Positions 20,824 to 29,247 of a DNA stretch of 64,000 nucleotides are shown piece after piece. Source of the stretch: Mycolicibacterium novocastrense (GTDB taxonomy: Bacteria > Actinomycetota > Actinomycetes > Mycobacteriales > Mycobacteriaceae); NCBI RefSeq assembly GCF_001570485.1, contig NZ_BCTA01000036.1, positions 652,340 to 716,339 of the forward strand, in the 5' to 3' direction. The position numbers and the translations under genes were made by a program. Within the stretch, counting starts at the first letter, position 1; every line of letters starts with the position of its first letter. A model generated the notes under the pieces. The model was not told where the DNA came from, made no database searches, and saw nothing but the letters and a program-made list of their open reading frames with translations.

Positions 20824-21963
20824 TTGCGCGGTATCAACGGAAACACGCAGACCCCGCTCCTGTCGGTGTCAGACCTCGCCGCTCCGCCAAGAGGGCTGAT
20901 GACCAGAGCCTTCCCCGAATGGCGCGACGCCATACGCGATGAGGTGCTTCGGTCACTCAACGAATTCGTCAAAACGCGCTGCGCCGATGATCTCAAGGCG
21001 GCCGGCGTCGATATCGCCGCTGACGTCCTGCAGGATTTCGTCGACGGTGGAAAGTGCGTCCGCTCGACGTTCGCCTACCTGGGCTGGTTGTCCAACGCCG
21101 ACGACGATCCCGGTGCGCTGCGGGCCGCGGCGAGCTTCGAATTACTGCACGCGTTCGCCCTGTTGCAGGACGACGTGATGGACGGCTCCGCACTGCGGCG
21201 CGGGCGCCCGTCGGCTCACGTCAGATTCGCGCAGTGGCACCGCGAGCGGGCAATGTCGGGCTCGCCCGAGCGTTTCGGCGAGGCCGCGGCCGTCCTGCTC
21301 GGTGATCTGTGCCTGGTGTGGGGCCAACAGATGCTGCGGGAAAGCGGCGTCGACGAGGCTGCCCTGGCGCGCGGCTGGCAGAGATACGACGCGATGCGCA
21401 CCGAACTCGCCGTCGGCCAGTTCGCCGACCTGGTCAACGACGCCGCCGAATTCCCGGAATGGGAACGGGTTCTCGACGTGCTGCGGCGTAAGTCCGGCAA
21501 CTACACCGTGCGCAGACCGCTCGAGATCGGCGCCGACATGGCCGGATGCCCGCCCGGGGTTTTGATGTTGCTCGGCGAGTACGGCGAAGCGGTCGGCGAG
21601 GCGTTCCAACTGCGCGACGACGTCCTCGGCATCTTCGGCTCTCCTGAGATCACCGGTAAGCCGGCGGGCAGCGACCTCTTCGAACACAAAGCGACCAGCG
21701 TCGTGGTGGCCGCCTACCGCCTCGCCGACGCGACTTGTCGCCGCGACCTCACCCGTCTGATGAGCGCCTCCGATCTCGACGACGAAGACATCCGCCGGTG
21801 GCGCGAACTGATCGTCGCGACCGGCGCACTGGAATGGGTTGAACAGCTGATCGATTCGCGGCTCACCCGCGCACTCGAGCTGATCGACACCCGGCAACTG
21901 AATCCGTTGATCCGCACCGCACTTGCCGACATGGCCGTCGCCTGCACCGAACGGGCCGCATGA
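20824..21963 (+). CDS. crtE: Geranylgeranyl diphosphate synthase, carotenoid type
   Basis: trans-Isoprenyl diphosphate synthase supplying GGPP for carotenoids. The first Asp-rich motif is DDVMD (116-120). The second is LRDDVLG in which the last Asp is replaced by Gly, as in many bacterial CrtE/IdsB proteins. GKPAGSDLFEHKAT follows it. 379 residues. The TTG at 20824 is chosen because AAGGGGA lies about 7 nt upstream and the ATG at 20899 would cut into a conserved N-terminal region; the start remains uncertain. First gene of an eight-gene operon in which nearly all junctions overlap by 4 nt. Confidence 0.92.
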   Translation: MRGINGNTQTPLLSVSDLAAPPRGLMTRAFPEWRDAIRDEVLRSLNEFVKTRCADDLKAAGVDIAADVLQDFVDGGKCVRSTFAYLGWLSNADDDPGALRAAASFELLHAFALLQDDVMDGSALRRGRPSAHVRFAQWHRERAMSGSPERFGEAAAVLLGDLCLVWGQQMLRESGVDEAALARGWQRYDAMRTELAVGQFADLVNDAAEFPEWERVLDVLRRKSGNYTVRRPLEIGADMAGCPPGVLMLLGEYGEAVGEAFQLRDDVLGIFGSPEITGKPAGSDLFEHKATSVVVAAYRLADATCRRDLTRLMSASDLDDEDIRRWRELIVATGALEWVEQLIDSRLTRALELIDTRQLNPLIRTALADMAVACTERAA

Positions 21964-23471
21964 TGCGCACCGTCGCGGGCCGCACCGACCACGTCGTCGT
22001 GGTCGGCGCAGGGTTGTCCGGGCTGTCGGCGGCGCTACAGCTCGCCGGGCGAGGTCGACGCGTGACGGTCCTCGAACGCGGACATCACCCGGGAGGGCGC
22101 GTCGGCCGCGCCGATATCAACGGGTACCGCCTCGACACCGGCCCGACCGTGCTGACGATGCCCGACATCATCGACGACGCATTCGCCGCCGTCGGCGAGA
22201 CCGCCGCGGACCGACTGGAGCTGATGAACGTCGACCCCGCCTACCGTGCCTCGTTCACCGACGGCAGCTCACTTCACGTCCGCGCCGAAGCGGGCGCGAT
22301 GGCCGCCGAGATCGAGGGCTTCGCCGGTCCCGACCAAGCGGAGGGTTATCTGCGCCTTCGCGATTGGCTGACCAAGCTGTACCGCGTCGAGTTCGACGGG
22401 TTCATCGCCGCGAACTTCGACTCACCGCTGTCGCTTCTGACACCGCAGCTCGCCCGGCTGACCGCCATCGGCGGCTTCCGGCGGTGGGACAGGATGGTGC
22501 GCCGATTCATCAGCGATGAGCGACTGCAGCGGGTGTTCACCTTTCAGGCGTTGTACGCAGGTGTGCCGCCGCACCGGGCGTTGGCGGTGTATGCGGTGAT
22601 CGCCTACATGGACACGATCTCCGGCGTGTACTTCCCCCGCGGTGGTGTGCGCGTGTTGCCCGATGCACTGGCCGCGGCCGCCTCCGACGCCGGTGTCGAA
22701 TTCCGTTACGGCTCTGCGGTTTCGGCGTTGGAGCGCACCGGCGACCGGGTGGTCGCAGTGCACACCGAGGGCGGTGAGCGGGTCACCGCCGACGCGGTGG
22801 TGCTGACCACCGAACTGCCCGACACCTACCGGTTGCTCGGTCGCACGCCGCGACGTGCGCTGCCGCTGCGGCCCGCCCCGTCGGCGGTGGTGGCCCACGT
22901 CGGCTGCCGCGCAGTGGGTCCGGACGTCGGACACCACACCATCGTTTTCGGCGACGAGTGGGAGAAGACGTTCACCGACATCATTGACGACGGACGCGTG
23001 ATGTCGAACCCGTCGCTGCTGGTGACGCGACCCACCGCCGGGGACCCGTCGCTGGCACCCACGGGCCGGGATCTGCTCTACGTCCTGGCTCCCGCCCCCA
23101 ACCTCGCAGTCGGCCATATCGATTGGGCGTCGGCGCGCGAGGACTACGTGCGGCACATGATGGACGTGGTGAGCTCGCGGCTCCCGCAGGTGGGGCTCGA
23201 CCCCGAGGTGCTGCACGTGGTGGATCCCGCGGACTGGGCACGCCAGGGGATGGCCGCGGGAACCCCGTTCGCGTTGGCCCACACGTTCGGCCAGACCGGC
23301 CCGTTCCGTCCCGCCAACACCGTTCGCGGCGTCGCCAACGTGGTGTTGGCGGGTTCGTCGACCGTTCCGGGAGTCGGCGTGCCGACCGCGCTGCTGTCCG
23401 GGCGGCTGGCGGCCGACCGAATCACCGGCCTGCCAGTCCGGCGGGCCCGAAGCCAGGTGGTGCAAGCATGA
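21960..23471 (+). CDS. crtI: Phytoene desaturase
   Basis: FAD-dependent desaturase converting phytoene to lycopene. 503 residues with VVVVGAGLSGLSAALQLAGRG (FAD site), HHPGGRVG, TGPTVLTMPD (a CrtI hallmark), GVYFPRGGVRVLPDAL, and the C-terminal VLAGSSTVPGVGVPTALLSG FAD closure. ATG 21960 overlaps the crtE stop by 4 nt (ATGA); a second ATG follows directly. Membrane-associated peripheral enzyme in the family. The product is cyclised by CrtYc/CrtYd. Confidence 0.95.
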   Translation: MMRTVAGRTDHVVVVGAGLSGLSAALQLAGRGRRVTVLERGHHPGGRVGRADINGYRLDTGPTVLTMPDIIDDAFAAVGETAADRLELMNVDPAYRASFTDGSSLHVRAEAGAMAAEIEGFAGPDQAEGYLRLRDWLTKLYRVEFDGFIAANFDSPLSLLTPQLARLTAIGGFRRWDRMVRRFISDERLQRVFTFQALYAGVPPHRALAVYAVIAYMDTISGVYFPRGGVRVLPDALAAAASDAGVEFRYGSAVSALERTGDRVVAVHTEGGERVTADAVVLTTELPDTYRLLGRTPRRALPLRPAPSAVVAHVGCRAVGPDVGHHTIVFGDEWEKTFTDIIDDGRVMSNPSLLVTRPTAGDPSLAPTGRDLLYVLAPAPNLAVGHIDWASAREDYVRHMMDVVSSRLPQVGLDPEVLHVVDPADWARQGMAAGTPFALAHTFGQTGPFRPANTVRGVANVVLAGSSTVPGVGVPTALLSGRLAADRITGLPVRRARSQVVQA

Positions 23472-24415
23472 TCGGTTCCGAACTCGACGCCGCGGGCGTA
23501 CACGACCCGGCACTGCGCGAGGCCTATCGCCGTTGTCGCACGATCAACGCCGAACACGGCCGCACCTTCTTCTTGGCCACCCGGCTGCTCGCACCCGAAC
23601 AGCGCCCCGCCGTGCACGCGCTGTACGGGTTCGCCCGCCGCGCCGACGACATCCTCGACGACTTCGATCCCGTCATCAGCATGGACGAACGCGCCGATCA
23701 GTTGCAGCGGCTGGCCACACAGCTGTTCAACCGGCTCGCGCAGGGCAGCACCGACGACGGTGATCCTTGTCTGGCCGCCGTGGTGCACTGCGCCCGTCGG
23801 TACGGCATCCCGTGGGAACTGTTCGACGACTTCCTCGGCTCCATGCGCATGGACCTGACCGTCACCGACTACCCCGACCGCGCCGCCCTCGATCGCTACA
23901 TGTACGGCTCGGCGGAGGTCATCGGTCTACAACTGCTCCCCGTACTGGGCACCGTCGGCCCGCTCGAAGAGGCCGCGCCGTATGCGGCAGCACTCGGAAA
24001 AGCGTTCCAGCTCACGAATTTCCTGCGCGACATCGACGAAGACCTCGAGCGCGGCCGGGTCTATCTGCCCGCCGACGAACTCGCCGCCCACGGGGTCGAC
24101 CGGGATGTGCTGACCTGGTGCCACGAGAACCGGCGCACCGACGCGAAGGTGCGCCGGGCGCTGGTCGAACAGCACGCCATCAACCGGCGCGTGTACGACT
24201 TCGCGCGGCGCGGCATCGCCCACCTGAGCCCGCGGTCGCGCCCCTGCGTGTCGGTCGCCCTCACCCTGTACTCCGAAATCCTGGACCGTATCGAGCAAAT
24301 CGACTTCGCCGTGTTCAGCCAGCGCGCCACCGTCGGCACAACTCGCCGCATCCGCGTCGGGTGCGCCGGACTACTCAAGGCGTGGAGGGCACGGCGACAG
24401 GTACCGAAGGCGTGA
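23468..24415 (+). CDS. crtB: Phytoene synthase
   Basis: Head-to-head condensation of two GGPP to phytoene. 315 residues; Asp-rich motifs DDILDD (60-65) and the later NFLRDIDEDLERGRVYLP, YMYGSAEVIGLQ and RRTDAKVR are all typical of the squalene/phytoene synthase family. Starts at the ATG 23468 overlapping the crtI stop (ATGA); the open frame upstream is a crtI shadow. Its TGA is followed 2 nt later by crtYc. Confidence 0.95.
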   Translation: MIGSELDAAGVHDPALREAYRRCRTINAEHGRTFFLATRLLAPEQRPAVHALYGFARRADDILDDFDPVISMDERADQLQRLATQLFNRLAQGSTDDGDPCLAAVVHCARRYGIPWELFDDFLGSMRMDLTVTDYPDRAALDRYMYGSAEVIGLQLLPVLGTVGPLEEAAPYAAALGKAFQLTNFLRDIDEDLERGRVYLPADELAAHGVDRDVLTWCHENRRTDAKVRRALVEQHAINRRVYDFARRGIAHLSPRSRPCVSVALTLYSEILDRIEQIDFAVFSQRATVGTTRRIRVGCAGLLKAWRARRQVPKA

Positions 24416-24417
24416 CG

Positions 24418-24762
24418 ATGGACAACTGGCACTACCTGTTGGTTCTGGCCGCCTGCCTGCTGATCACCGCGCCGTTGGAGATCTTCGGCGACGGCGTGTA
24501 CCGGCAGGCGCGCCGCGCCGCGGCCGCGATCATCCCCGTGGCAGCCGTATTCGTGCTCTGGGACGTGATCGCCATCTTCGCCGACGTGTGGACGTACAAC
24601 TCGAAGTACGTCACCGGAATCGAGATCCCCGGCGTCATGCCGATCGAGGAACTGCTGTTCTTCATCGTGATCCCACTGTGCGGATTGTTGACCTACAACG
24701 CCGTCACCACGATCCTGACCTGGATGCAACGGGCGCGGGATCGTGTGGAGCAAGCCAAATGA
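24418..24762 (+). CDS. crtYc: Lycopene beta-cyclase subunit CrtYc
   Basis: One half of the heterodimeric actinobacterial lycopene cyclase. 114 residues with three hydrophobic helices and the conserved PIEELLFFIVIP segment of the carotenoid-cyclase (CarR/CrtYcd) family. GAAGG lies 7 nt before ATG 24418; a GTG at 24412 overlapping the crtB stop is the alternative. It works only with CrtYd, encoded next with a 4-nt overlap. Product: beta-carotene (or gamma-carotene). Confidence 0.93.
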   Translation: MDNWHYLLVLAACLLITAPLEIFGDGVYRQARRAAAAIIPVAAVFVLWDVIAIFADVWTYNSKYVTGIEIPGVMPIEELLFFIVIPLCGLLTYNAVTTILTWMQRARDRVEQAK

Positions 24763-25088
24763 CCGGACTCGGATACACGGTGCCCGCCGTGCTCGCGGTG
24801 ATCGCCGTGTGCGTTCTGGAATTGGGCGCACTACGCACCGGACTGTTCCGTAAGCCCGCGTACTGGATCTCGATGGCGATCGTCCTCGGATTCCAGATAC
24901 CGGTCGACGGTTGGCTCACCAAGCTCAGCGCGCCCATCGTCATCTACGACGAACGGCACACCAGCGGTATCCGATTCCCGTTCGACATACCGGTCGAGGA
25001 CTTCCTTTTCGGCTGGGCGATGGTCACCGCGGTGTTGTTGCTGTGGGAACGCCAGCGGTTGCGCACACAGAGGAGGAACGTGTCGTGA
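24759..25088 (+). CDS. crtYd: Lycopene beta-cyclase subunit CrtYd
   Basis: Partner of CrtYc. 109 residues, three transmembrane segments, and PVEDFLFGWAMV, the counterpart of the CrtYc PIEELLFF motif. ATG 24759 overlaps the crtYc stop (ATGA); the longer frame upstream is a crtYc shadow. The stop overlaps the crtT GTG start. Separate c/d genes are the usual arrangement in mycobacteria and corynebacteria. Confidence 0.93.
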   Translation: MTGLGYTVPAVLAVIAVCVLELGALRTGLFRKPAYWISMAIVLGFQIPVDGWLTKLSAPIVIYDERHTSGIRFPFDIPVEDFLFGWAMVTAVLLLWERQRLRTQRRNVS

Positions 25089-25816
25089 ATGTCAATGCGG
25101 GTCGTGACGCCGGTGACCCCGTGGATGTTCCCGCCGCCTTCGACGAGGGGGCACCGGCCTACGACACGCTGGTCGACTCCAATCCCGGATACCATGAGCA
25201 CCTGCGAATTTCGGCGCAGCGGATGCGGTTGCCCGATGAGGGTCGCGGGCTGCGCCTGCTGGATGCCGGATGCGGCACCGGCGCATCGACCGCGGCGCTG
25301 CTTTCGGTGGCTCCGCACGCGGAGATCGTCGGTGTCGACGGCTCGGACGGCATGCTGGCCGAGGCGCGGACCAAACAATGGCCGCCGTCGGTGCGGTTCG
25401 TCCACAGCCGGATCGAGGACCTCGCCGCCGCAGGCGTGAGCGGACCGTTCGACGGCATCTTCGCCGCCTACCTCATCCGCAACCTCCCCGACCCCGACGC
25501 CCAACTGCGTGAGTTCCGCGCACTGCTGCGCCCGGGAGCGACGCTGGCCGTTCACGAGTACTCGGTGCGCGACTCGCGGCTCGCGACCGCTGTGTGGAAC
25601 GCCGTGTGCGCCACCATCATCATCCCCAGCGGACATCTCCGCAGCGGTGACGCCTCGCTGTACCGGTACCTGCGGCGCAGCGTGAACCGCTTCGATGGTG
25701 CCGCCGACTTTCGTGATCGCCTGCGCCGCAGCGGCTTCACCGCCGTGCACAGCGAGACGATGCCGGGCTGGCAGCGCAACATCGTGCACACCTTCCTCGC
25801 CGAGGCCCCGCGATGA
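25085..25816 (+). CDS. crtT: SAM-dependent methyltransferase of the carotenoid operon (CrtT-like)
   Basis: A 243-residue class I methyltransferase. The SAM-binding motif I is LLDAGCGTGASTAAL, followed by an acidic end in VGVDGSDGMLAEAR, and motif post-I/IV is GIFAAYLIRNLPDP. It resembles UbiE/COQ5-type enzymes and the CrtT proteins in Streptomyces crt clusters, where the product role is not settled. GTG 25085 overlaps the crtYd stop by 4 nt (GTGA). Located between lycopene cyclase and CrtU, so it probably modifies a carotenoid or its quinone-like partner. The symbol is assigned by position and family, not by proven function. Confidence 0.75.
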   Translation: MNVNAGRDAGDPVDVPAAFDEGAPAYDTLVDSNPGYHEHLRISAQRMRLPDEGRGLRLLDAGCGTGASTAALLSVAPHAEIVGVDGSDGMLAEARTKQWPPSVRFVHSRIEDLAAAGVSGPFDGIFAAYLIRNLPDPDAQLREFRALLRPGATLAVHEYSVRDSRLATAVWNAVCATIIIPSGHLRSGDASLYRYLRRSVNRFDGAADFRDRLRRSGFTAVHSETMPGWQRNIVHTFLAEAPR

Positions 25817-27324
25817 CCGATCCGCACCGCATCACGCACTCCGCACCGCCGCCCGACCAGGGAGTGCCGTTCGACAAACCGCACGTGGTCGTGGTCGGCG
25901 GGGGGATCGCGGGCTTGGCCGCGGCCACCGGTCTGGCCGAACGTGGTGTGAGCGTCGACATCCTCGAGCGCGAGACGTATCTCGGCGGTCGCGTCGGAGG
26001 ATGGACCGATTCGCTCGACGACGGCTCCCCCGTCGCGATGAACCGCGGTTTTCACGCCTTCTTCCGGCAGTACTACAACCTGCGAAACCTGTTGCGGCGC
26101 ATCGATCCGGCGTTGGGCATGCTCACCGCGGTCTCCGACTACCCCCTGGTCGACGCGCACGGCCGACGCGACACGTTCCGCGGTCTGCCGCAAACGCCAC
26201 CGTGGAACGCGGTGGCCTTCGCGCTGCGCAGCCCCACGTTCCGGTTTCGTGACCTGATGCGGCTCAACGCACGCGCCGCGGCGCCCCTGGCCGCGGTGTC
26301 GGTCCCCGAGATCTATGACCGTCTCGACCACGTCGACGCCGATACCTTCCTGCGTGACATCAACTTTCCCGAACCCGCTCGCCACCTGGCCTTCGAGGTC
26401 TTCTCGAGGAGCTTCTTCGCCGAACCGACCAACCTCTCGGCCGCCGAACTGGCGACGATGTTCCACATCTACTTCCTGGGCTCCAGCGAGGGCCTGGTCT
26501 TCGACGTGGCGGTTTCGAACTTCGATACGGCGCTGTGGGATCCGCTGCGCGCCTATCTGCAATCGCTGGGAGTCGGTGTACACACCGGCGTCGCGGTGAC
26601 CGAGATACGCGCCGGTGACCGCTTCGCGGTGCACTCCGACGGTGGCGATCGCATCGAGGCCGACGGGGTGGTGCTCGCCACCGATGTCTCGGGCCTGCAG
26701 CACATCGTCGGCAATTCGGCGTCGCTCGGCGATGACGAATGGCGGTCCCGGATCGCCGCGATGGGTACGGCCGCGCCGTTCGTCGTGCAGCGACTGTGGT
26801 TGGACCGGCCCGTCGATCCAGACCGTGCGGCCTTTCTCGGGACGGGCGGTCGACCGCCGCTGGACAATGTGAGTGTGCTGGACAGATACGAACGGGAGGC
26901 GGCGACGTGGTCGCGCCGAACCGGCGGCTCGGTGGTGGAGCTGCACTCGTATGCGGTCACCGGCAGTACGGACGATGTGCTCGAGCGGTTGCCGGTGCGG
27001 ATGCGCGAGCTGTATCCAGAAACGGTCGGCGCCAAGGTCGTCGGTGAACGGGTGCTGTGCCGGCAGGACTGCCCGCGCTTCGCCCCCGGTGACTTCGCGC
27101 ACCGCCCCACGGTCTCTACCCCGCAGGCCGGCCTGGTACTGGCCGGTGACGGTATCCGCATCGACCTGCCGGTCGCGCTGATGGAGCGGGCCGCCACCAC
27201 CGGCTGGTCGGCGGCCAACCTGCTGCTGAAGCGCTTCGGCCTCACCGGTCACGACCTCCAGACGGTACCCACCCAGGGTCGCTTCGCGCCCCTGCGTCGG
27301 CTGGCCGAAAGGCAGTACGCATGA
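25813..27324 (+). CDS. crtU: Carotenoid desaturase/methyl-shift enzyme (isorenieratene synthase type)
   Basis: A 503-residue FAD enzyme of the CrtI/CrtU superfamily. It has VVVVGGGIAGLAAATGLAERG, then YLGGRVGGWTDS, and GFHAFFRQYYNLRNLLRRID, the signature I associate with actinobacterial CrtU that converts beta-ionone rings to aromatic chi/phi rings by desaturation and methyl shift. C-terminal VLAGDGIRIDLPVALMERA closes the FAD site. ATG 25813 overlaps crtT by 4 nt and the Rieske gene overlaps its stop. Predicted product: isorenieratene from beta-carotene. Confidence 0.85.
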   Translation: MTDPHRITHSAPPPDQGVPFDKPHVVVVGGGIAGLAAATGLAERGVSVDILERETYLGGRVGGWTDSLDDGSPVAMNRGFHAFFRQYYNLRNLLRRIDPALGMLTAVSDYPLVDAHGRRDTFRGLPQTPPWNAVAFALRSPTFRFRDLMRLNARAAAPLAAVSVPEIYDRLDHVDADTFLRDINFPEPARHLAFEVFSRSFFAEPTNLSAAELATMFHIYFLGSSEGLVFDVAVSNFDTALWDPLRAYLQSLGVGVHTGVAVTEIRAGDRFAVHSDGGDRIEADGVVLATDVSGLQHIVGNSASLGDDEWRSRIAAMGTAAPFVVQRLWLDRPVDPDRAAFLGTGGRPPLDNVSVLDRYEREAATWSRRTGGSVVELHSYAVTGSTDDVLERLPVRMRELYPETVGAKVVGERVLCRQDCPRFAPGDFAHRPTVSTPQAGLVLAGDGIRIDLPVALMERAATTGWSAANLLLKRFGLTGHDLQTVPTQGRFAPLRRLAERQYA

Positions 27325-28328
27325 CCATGCTCTCCGAACTCAAGGCGCGGTTGGCGAAAACCACGCCGTTCGAACTACTTCCACGCACCACGTGGTCCGG
27401 CCAACGGCCGACGTACGACGACGCCCAGCCGTCGTTGATACACAGCGCCCTGCGCCGCTCGCAGCGCAGGCCCAGCGGCAACTGGTACGCGTTCGCGGCC
27501 AGCGACACCATCGGCAAACGACCGGTCAGCGCCACGGTCGGCGGAATCGAACTGGTCGCCTGGCGCGGCAACGACGGCAGTCTCGCGGTCGGCCCGGCGT
27601 CCTGCCCGCACCTCGGCGCGGACCTGTCCACCGGGACCGTCGAGTGCGGCACCTTGATCTGCCCGTGGCACGGCCTGCGCTTCGACGGCGACCGGACCTG
27701 GACCTGGCGACCCTACCCCGCCCACGACGACGGTGTGCTCGCATGGGTGCGGCTCGACGCGCTCGGCGGCGAAACCCCCACGGAGGCACCGATACTGCCG
27801 AGGCGGCCCGACACACCGCGGCTGTCGGCAGTGACGCGGTTGGTCGGCACCTGTGAGCCCAGCGACGTGATCGCCAACCGGCTCGATCCGTGGCACGGGG
27901 CGTGGTTCCACCCGTACTCGTTCACGCGGCTGGACGTGCTGTCGGCCCCGGCCGCCGACGACAATCTCCCCGAAGACGCCGACCGCTTCCTCGTCGCGGT
28001 CACCTTCCGCATCGGGCGACTCGGCGTCCCGGTGATCGCGGAGTTCACCACACCGGAGCCGCGCACCATCACCATGCGCATCATCGACGGCGAAGGTGCG
28101 GGAAGCGTGGTCGAGACGCACGCGACACCCCTCGGTCCCGACCGGGACGGCGCTGCGCGCACCGCGGTCATCGAGGCGGTCATCGCACACTCCGACCGTC
28201 CCGGATTCGCGCACGCACTTCGGGGCGCGCCGTTGATCACACCGTTCATGCGATATGCGGCCACCCGCTTGTGGCGTGACGATCTGGCCTACGCCGAACG
28301 GCTCTACCGGCAACGCTCGCAGCTCTGA
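27321..28328 (+). CDS. Rieske non-haem iron oxygenase, last gene of the crt operon (DUF5914-like)
   Basis: A 335-residue protein with a complete Rieske [2Fe-2S] site, C95-x-H97 (SCPHLG) and C114-x2-H117 (CPWHG), and a catalytic non-haem iron motif D189-x2-H192-x4-H197 (LDPWHGAWFH). It therefore looks like an active oxygenase rather than a ferredoxin. Translationally coupled (ATGA) to crtU, so a carotenoid ring or methyl group is the likely substrate, giving a hydroxylated or further oxidised aromatic carotenoid. No reductase or ferredoxin gene is adjacent. Actinobacterial carotenoid clusters contain related DUF5914 proteins; the reaction is, to my knowledge, not established. Confidence 0.82.
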   Translation: MTMLSELKARLAKTTPFELLPRTTWSGQRPTYDDAQPSLIHSALRRSQRRPSGNWYAFAASDTIGKRPVSATVGGIELVAWRGNDGSLAVGPASCPHLGADLSTGTVECGTLICPWHGLRFDGDRTWTWRPYPAHDDGVLAWVRLDALGGETPTEAPILPRRPDTPRLSAVTRLVGTCEPSDVIANRLDPWHGAWFHPYSFTRLDVLSAPAADDNLPEDADRFLVAVTFRIGRLGVPVIAEFTTPEPRTITMRIIDGEGAGSVVETHATPLGPDRDGAARTAVIEAVIAHSDRPGFAHALRGAPLITPFMRYAATRLWRDDLAYAERLYRQRSQL

Positions 28329-28331
28329 GCT

Positions 28332-28356
28332 GTTTTGCGTGGCGGCGCCCGGGTAT
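28332..28356 (+). promoter_or_regulatory. SigF-type promoter of the DUF2945 gene
   Basis: GTTT (28332-28335), 15-bp spacer, GGGTAT (28351-28356): a close match to the mycobacterial SigF (general stress) promoter. It ends 10 bp before the ATG at 28367, so the mRNA leader would be very short or absent. Confidence 0.7.
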
Positions 28357-28366
28357 ACCGCCACAG

Positions 28367-28576
28367 ATGAGCAAGGACATCCACAAAGGCGACAAGGTGC
28401 AGTGGAAGAGCCACGGCACCAACGTGACTGGCACCGTCGAGGAGAAGATCACCTCGGACACGCAGGCCGCGGGTCGCACGGTGCGCGCCGACGCCGACAA
28501 CCCGCAGTATCGGGTGCGCAGTGACAAGAGCGGCCGCGACGCGGTGCACAGGCCGGAATCGCTGAAGAAGAAGTAG
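28367..28576 (+). CDS. DUF2945 (TUDOR-like) small stress protein
   Basis: A 69-residue, charged protein starting MSKDIHKGDKVQWKSHGT and containing GTVEEKITSDTQAAGRTV and NPQYRVRSDKSG, which place it in DUF2945, a small SH3/TUDOR-like fold found across bacteria and fungi. Biochemical function is unknown. A SigF-like promoter lies directly upstream, suggesting stress induction independent of the crt operon that ends 38 bp before. It converges on idi with a 42-bp gap. Confidence 0.85.
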   Translation: MSKDIHKGDKVQWKSHGTNVTGTVEEKITSDTQAAGRTVRADADNPQYRVRSDKSGRDAVHRPESLKKK

Positions 28577-28618
28577 TCACTCCGCCCAGCGTCCGAGCCA
28601 ACGGGTGGCGTTACGCGC

Positions 28619-29182
28619 TCATGAACCGGGACCCGGCCCCTGCGCGTAGGGCTCGTCGAGAAGCGGTATCTGCTCCATCGCCCACGGGCTGATCGACCAG
28701 GGCAACCCGACCGCCGAGCGCAGTTGTTCCCAGGAGACCCACATCCACTCCATGACCTCGGCTGGATCCGGCCGCAGCCGCCCGTCGCACCGGGCGAAGA
28801 ACACCGGACAGATCTCGTTCTCGACCGTGCCGTCGGCCGCGACCGCGCGGTACCGGAAGTGCGGTAGCACGCACTGCGGCGATTGGATCGATACGCCCAA
28901 CTCCTGGACGGCGCGGCGGCGCACCGCATCCTCCACCTGCTCCCCCGGCGCGGGGTGACCGCAGAAGGAGTTGGACCACACACCCGGCCACGTCGTCTTG
29001 TTCAGTGCGCGACGGGTCAGAAGCACGCGACCGTCCTCGTCGAACAGGTAGCAGGAAAACCCGAGGTGCAGCGGTGTCGCGGCGTGGTGCACGGTCGTTT
29101 TGGCTGCGCTGCCGATCTCGCGCCCCTCTTCATCGAGAAGGACGACACACTCGTTGGCCGTGGCCCTGCTCGTCGTGGTCAC
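28619..29182 (-). CDS. idi: Isopentenyl-diphosphate delta-isomerase type I
   Basis: Interconverts IPP and DMAPP, setting the precursor ratio for GGPP. About 187 residues in a Nudix-like fold with the catalytic Cys in SNSFCGHPAPGEQ, the glutamate in ENEICPVFFA, and LLTRRALNKTTWPGVW. GTG 29182 is chosen because GAGGTG (29189-29194) is 6 nt upstream; GTG 29191 lacks a Shine-Dalgarno. The gene is 65 bp downstream of litR on the same strand and has its own GGGTAC element plus a TCGATGCA repeat, so it looks co-regulated with the crt operon. Confidence 0.93.
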   Translation of the reverse strand: MTTTSRATANECVVLLDEEGREIGSAAKTTVHHAATPLHLGFSCYLFDEDGRVLLTRRALNKTTWPGVWSNSFCGHPAPGEQVEDAVRRRAVQELGVSIQSPQCVLPHFRYRAVAADGTVENEICPVFFARCDGRLRPDPAEVMEWMWVSWEQLRSAVGLPWSISPWAMEQIPLLDEPYAQGPGPGS

Positions 29183-29200
29183 TGAAGACACCTCATGTGT

Positions 29201-29241
29201 GTACCCAAATCCGCCGGACTAACCGACGCACAGTCGATGCA
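29201..29241 (-). promoter_or_regulatory. idi promoter with LitR-like 11-bp repeat
   Basis: Read on the plus strand, TCGATGCA (29234-29241) is preceded exactly 11 bp earlier by the degenerate CCGACGCA (29223-29230, 6 of 8 matches). On the minus strand a GGGTAC -10-like hexamer follows (29206-29201), 7 bp before the idi Shine-Dalgarno. Spacing suits a repressor bound over the -35 region. Confidence 0.55.
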
Positions 29242-29247
29242 ACCCGG

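Noticed and set aside
25552..27252. 566-codon minus-strand frame inside the crt operon
   Set aside because: Shadow of crtT and crtU; no motif, and the sense genes are overlapping and conserved.
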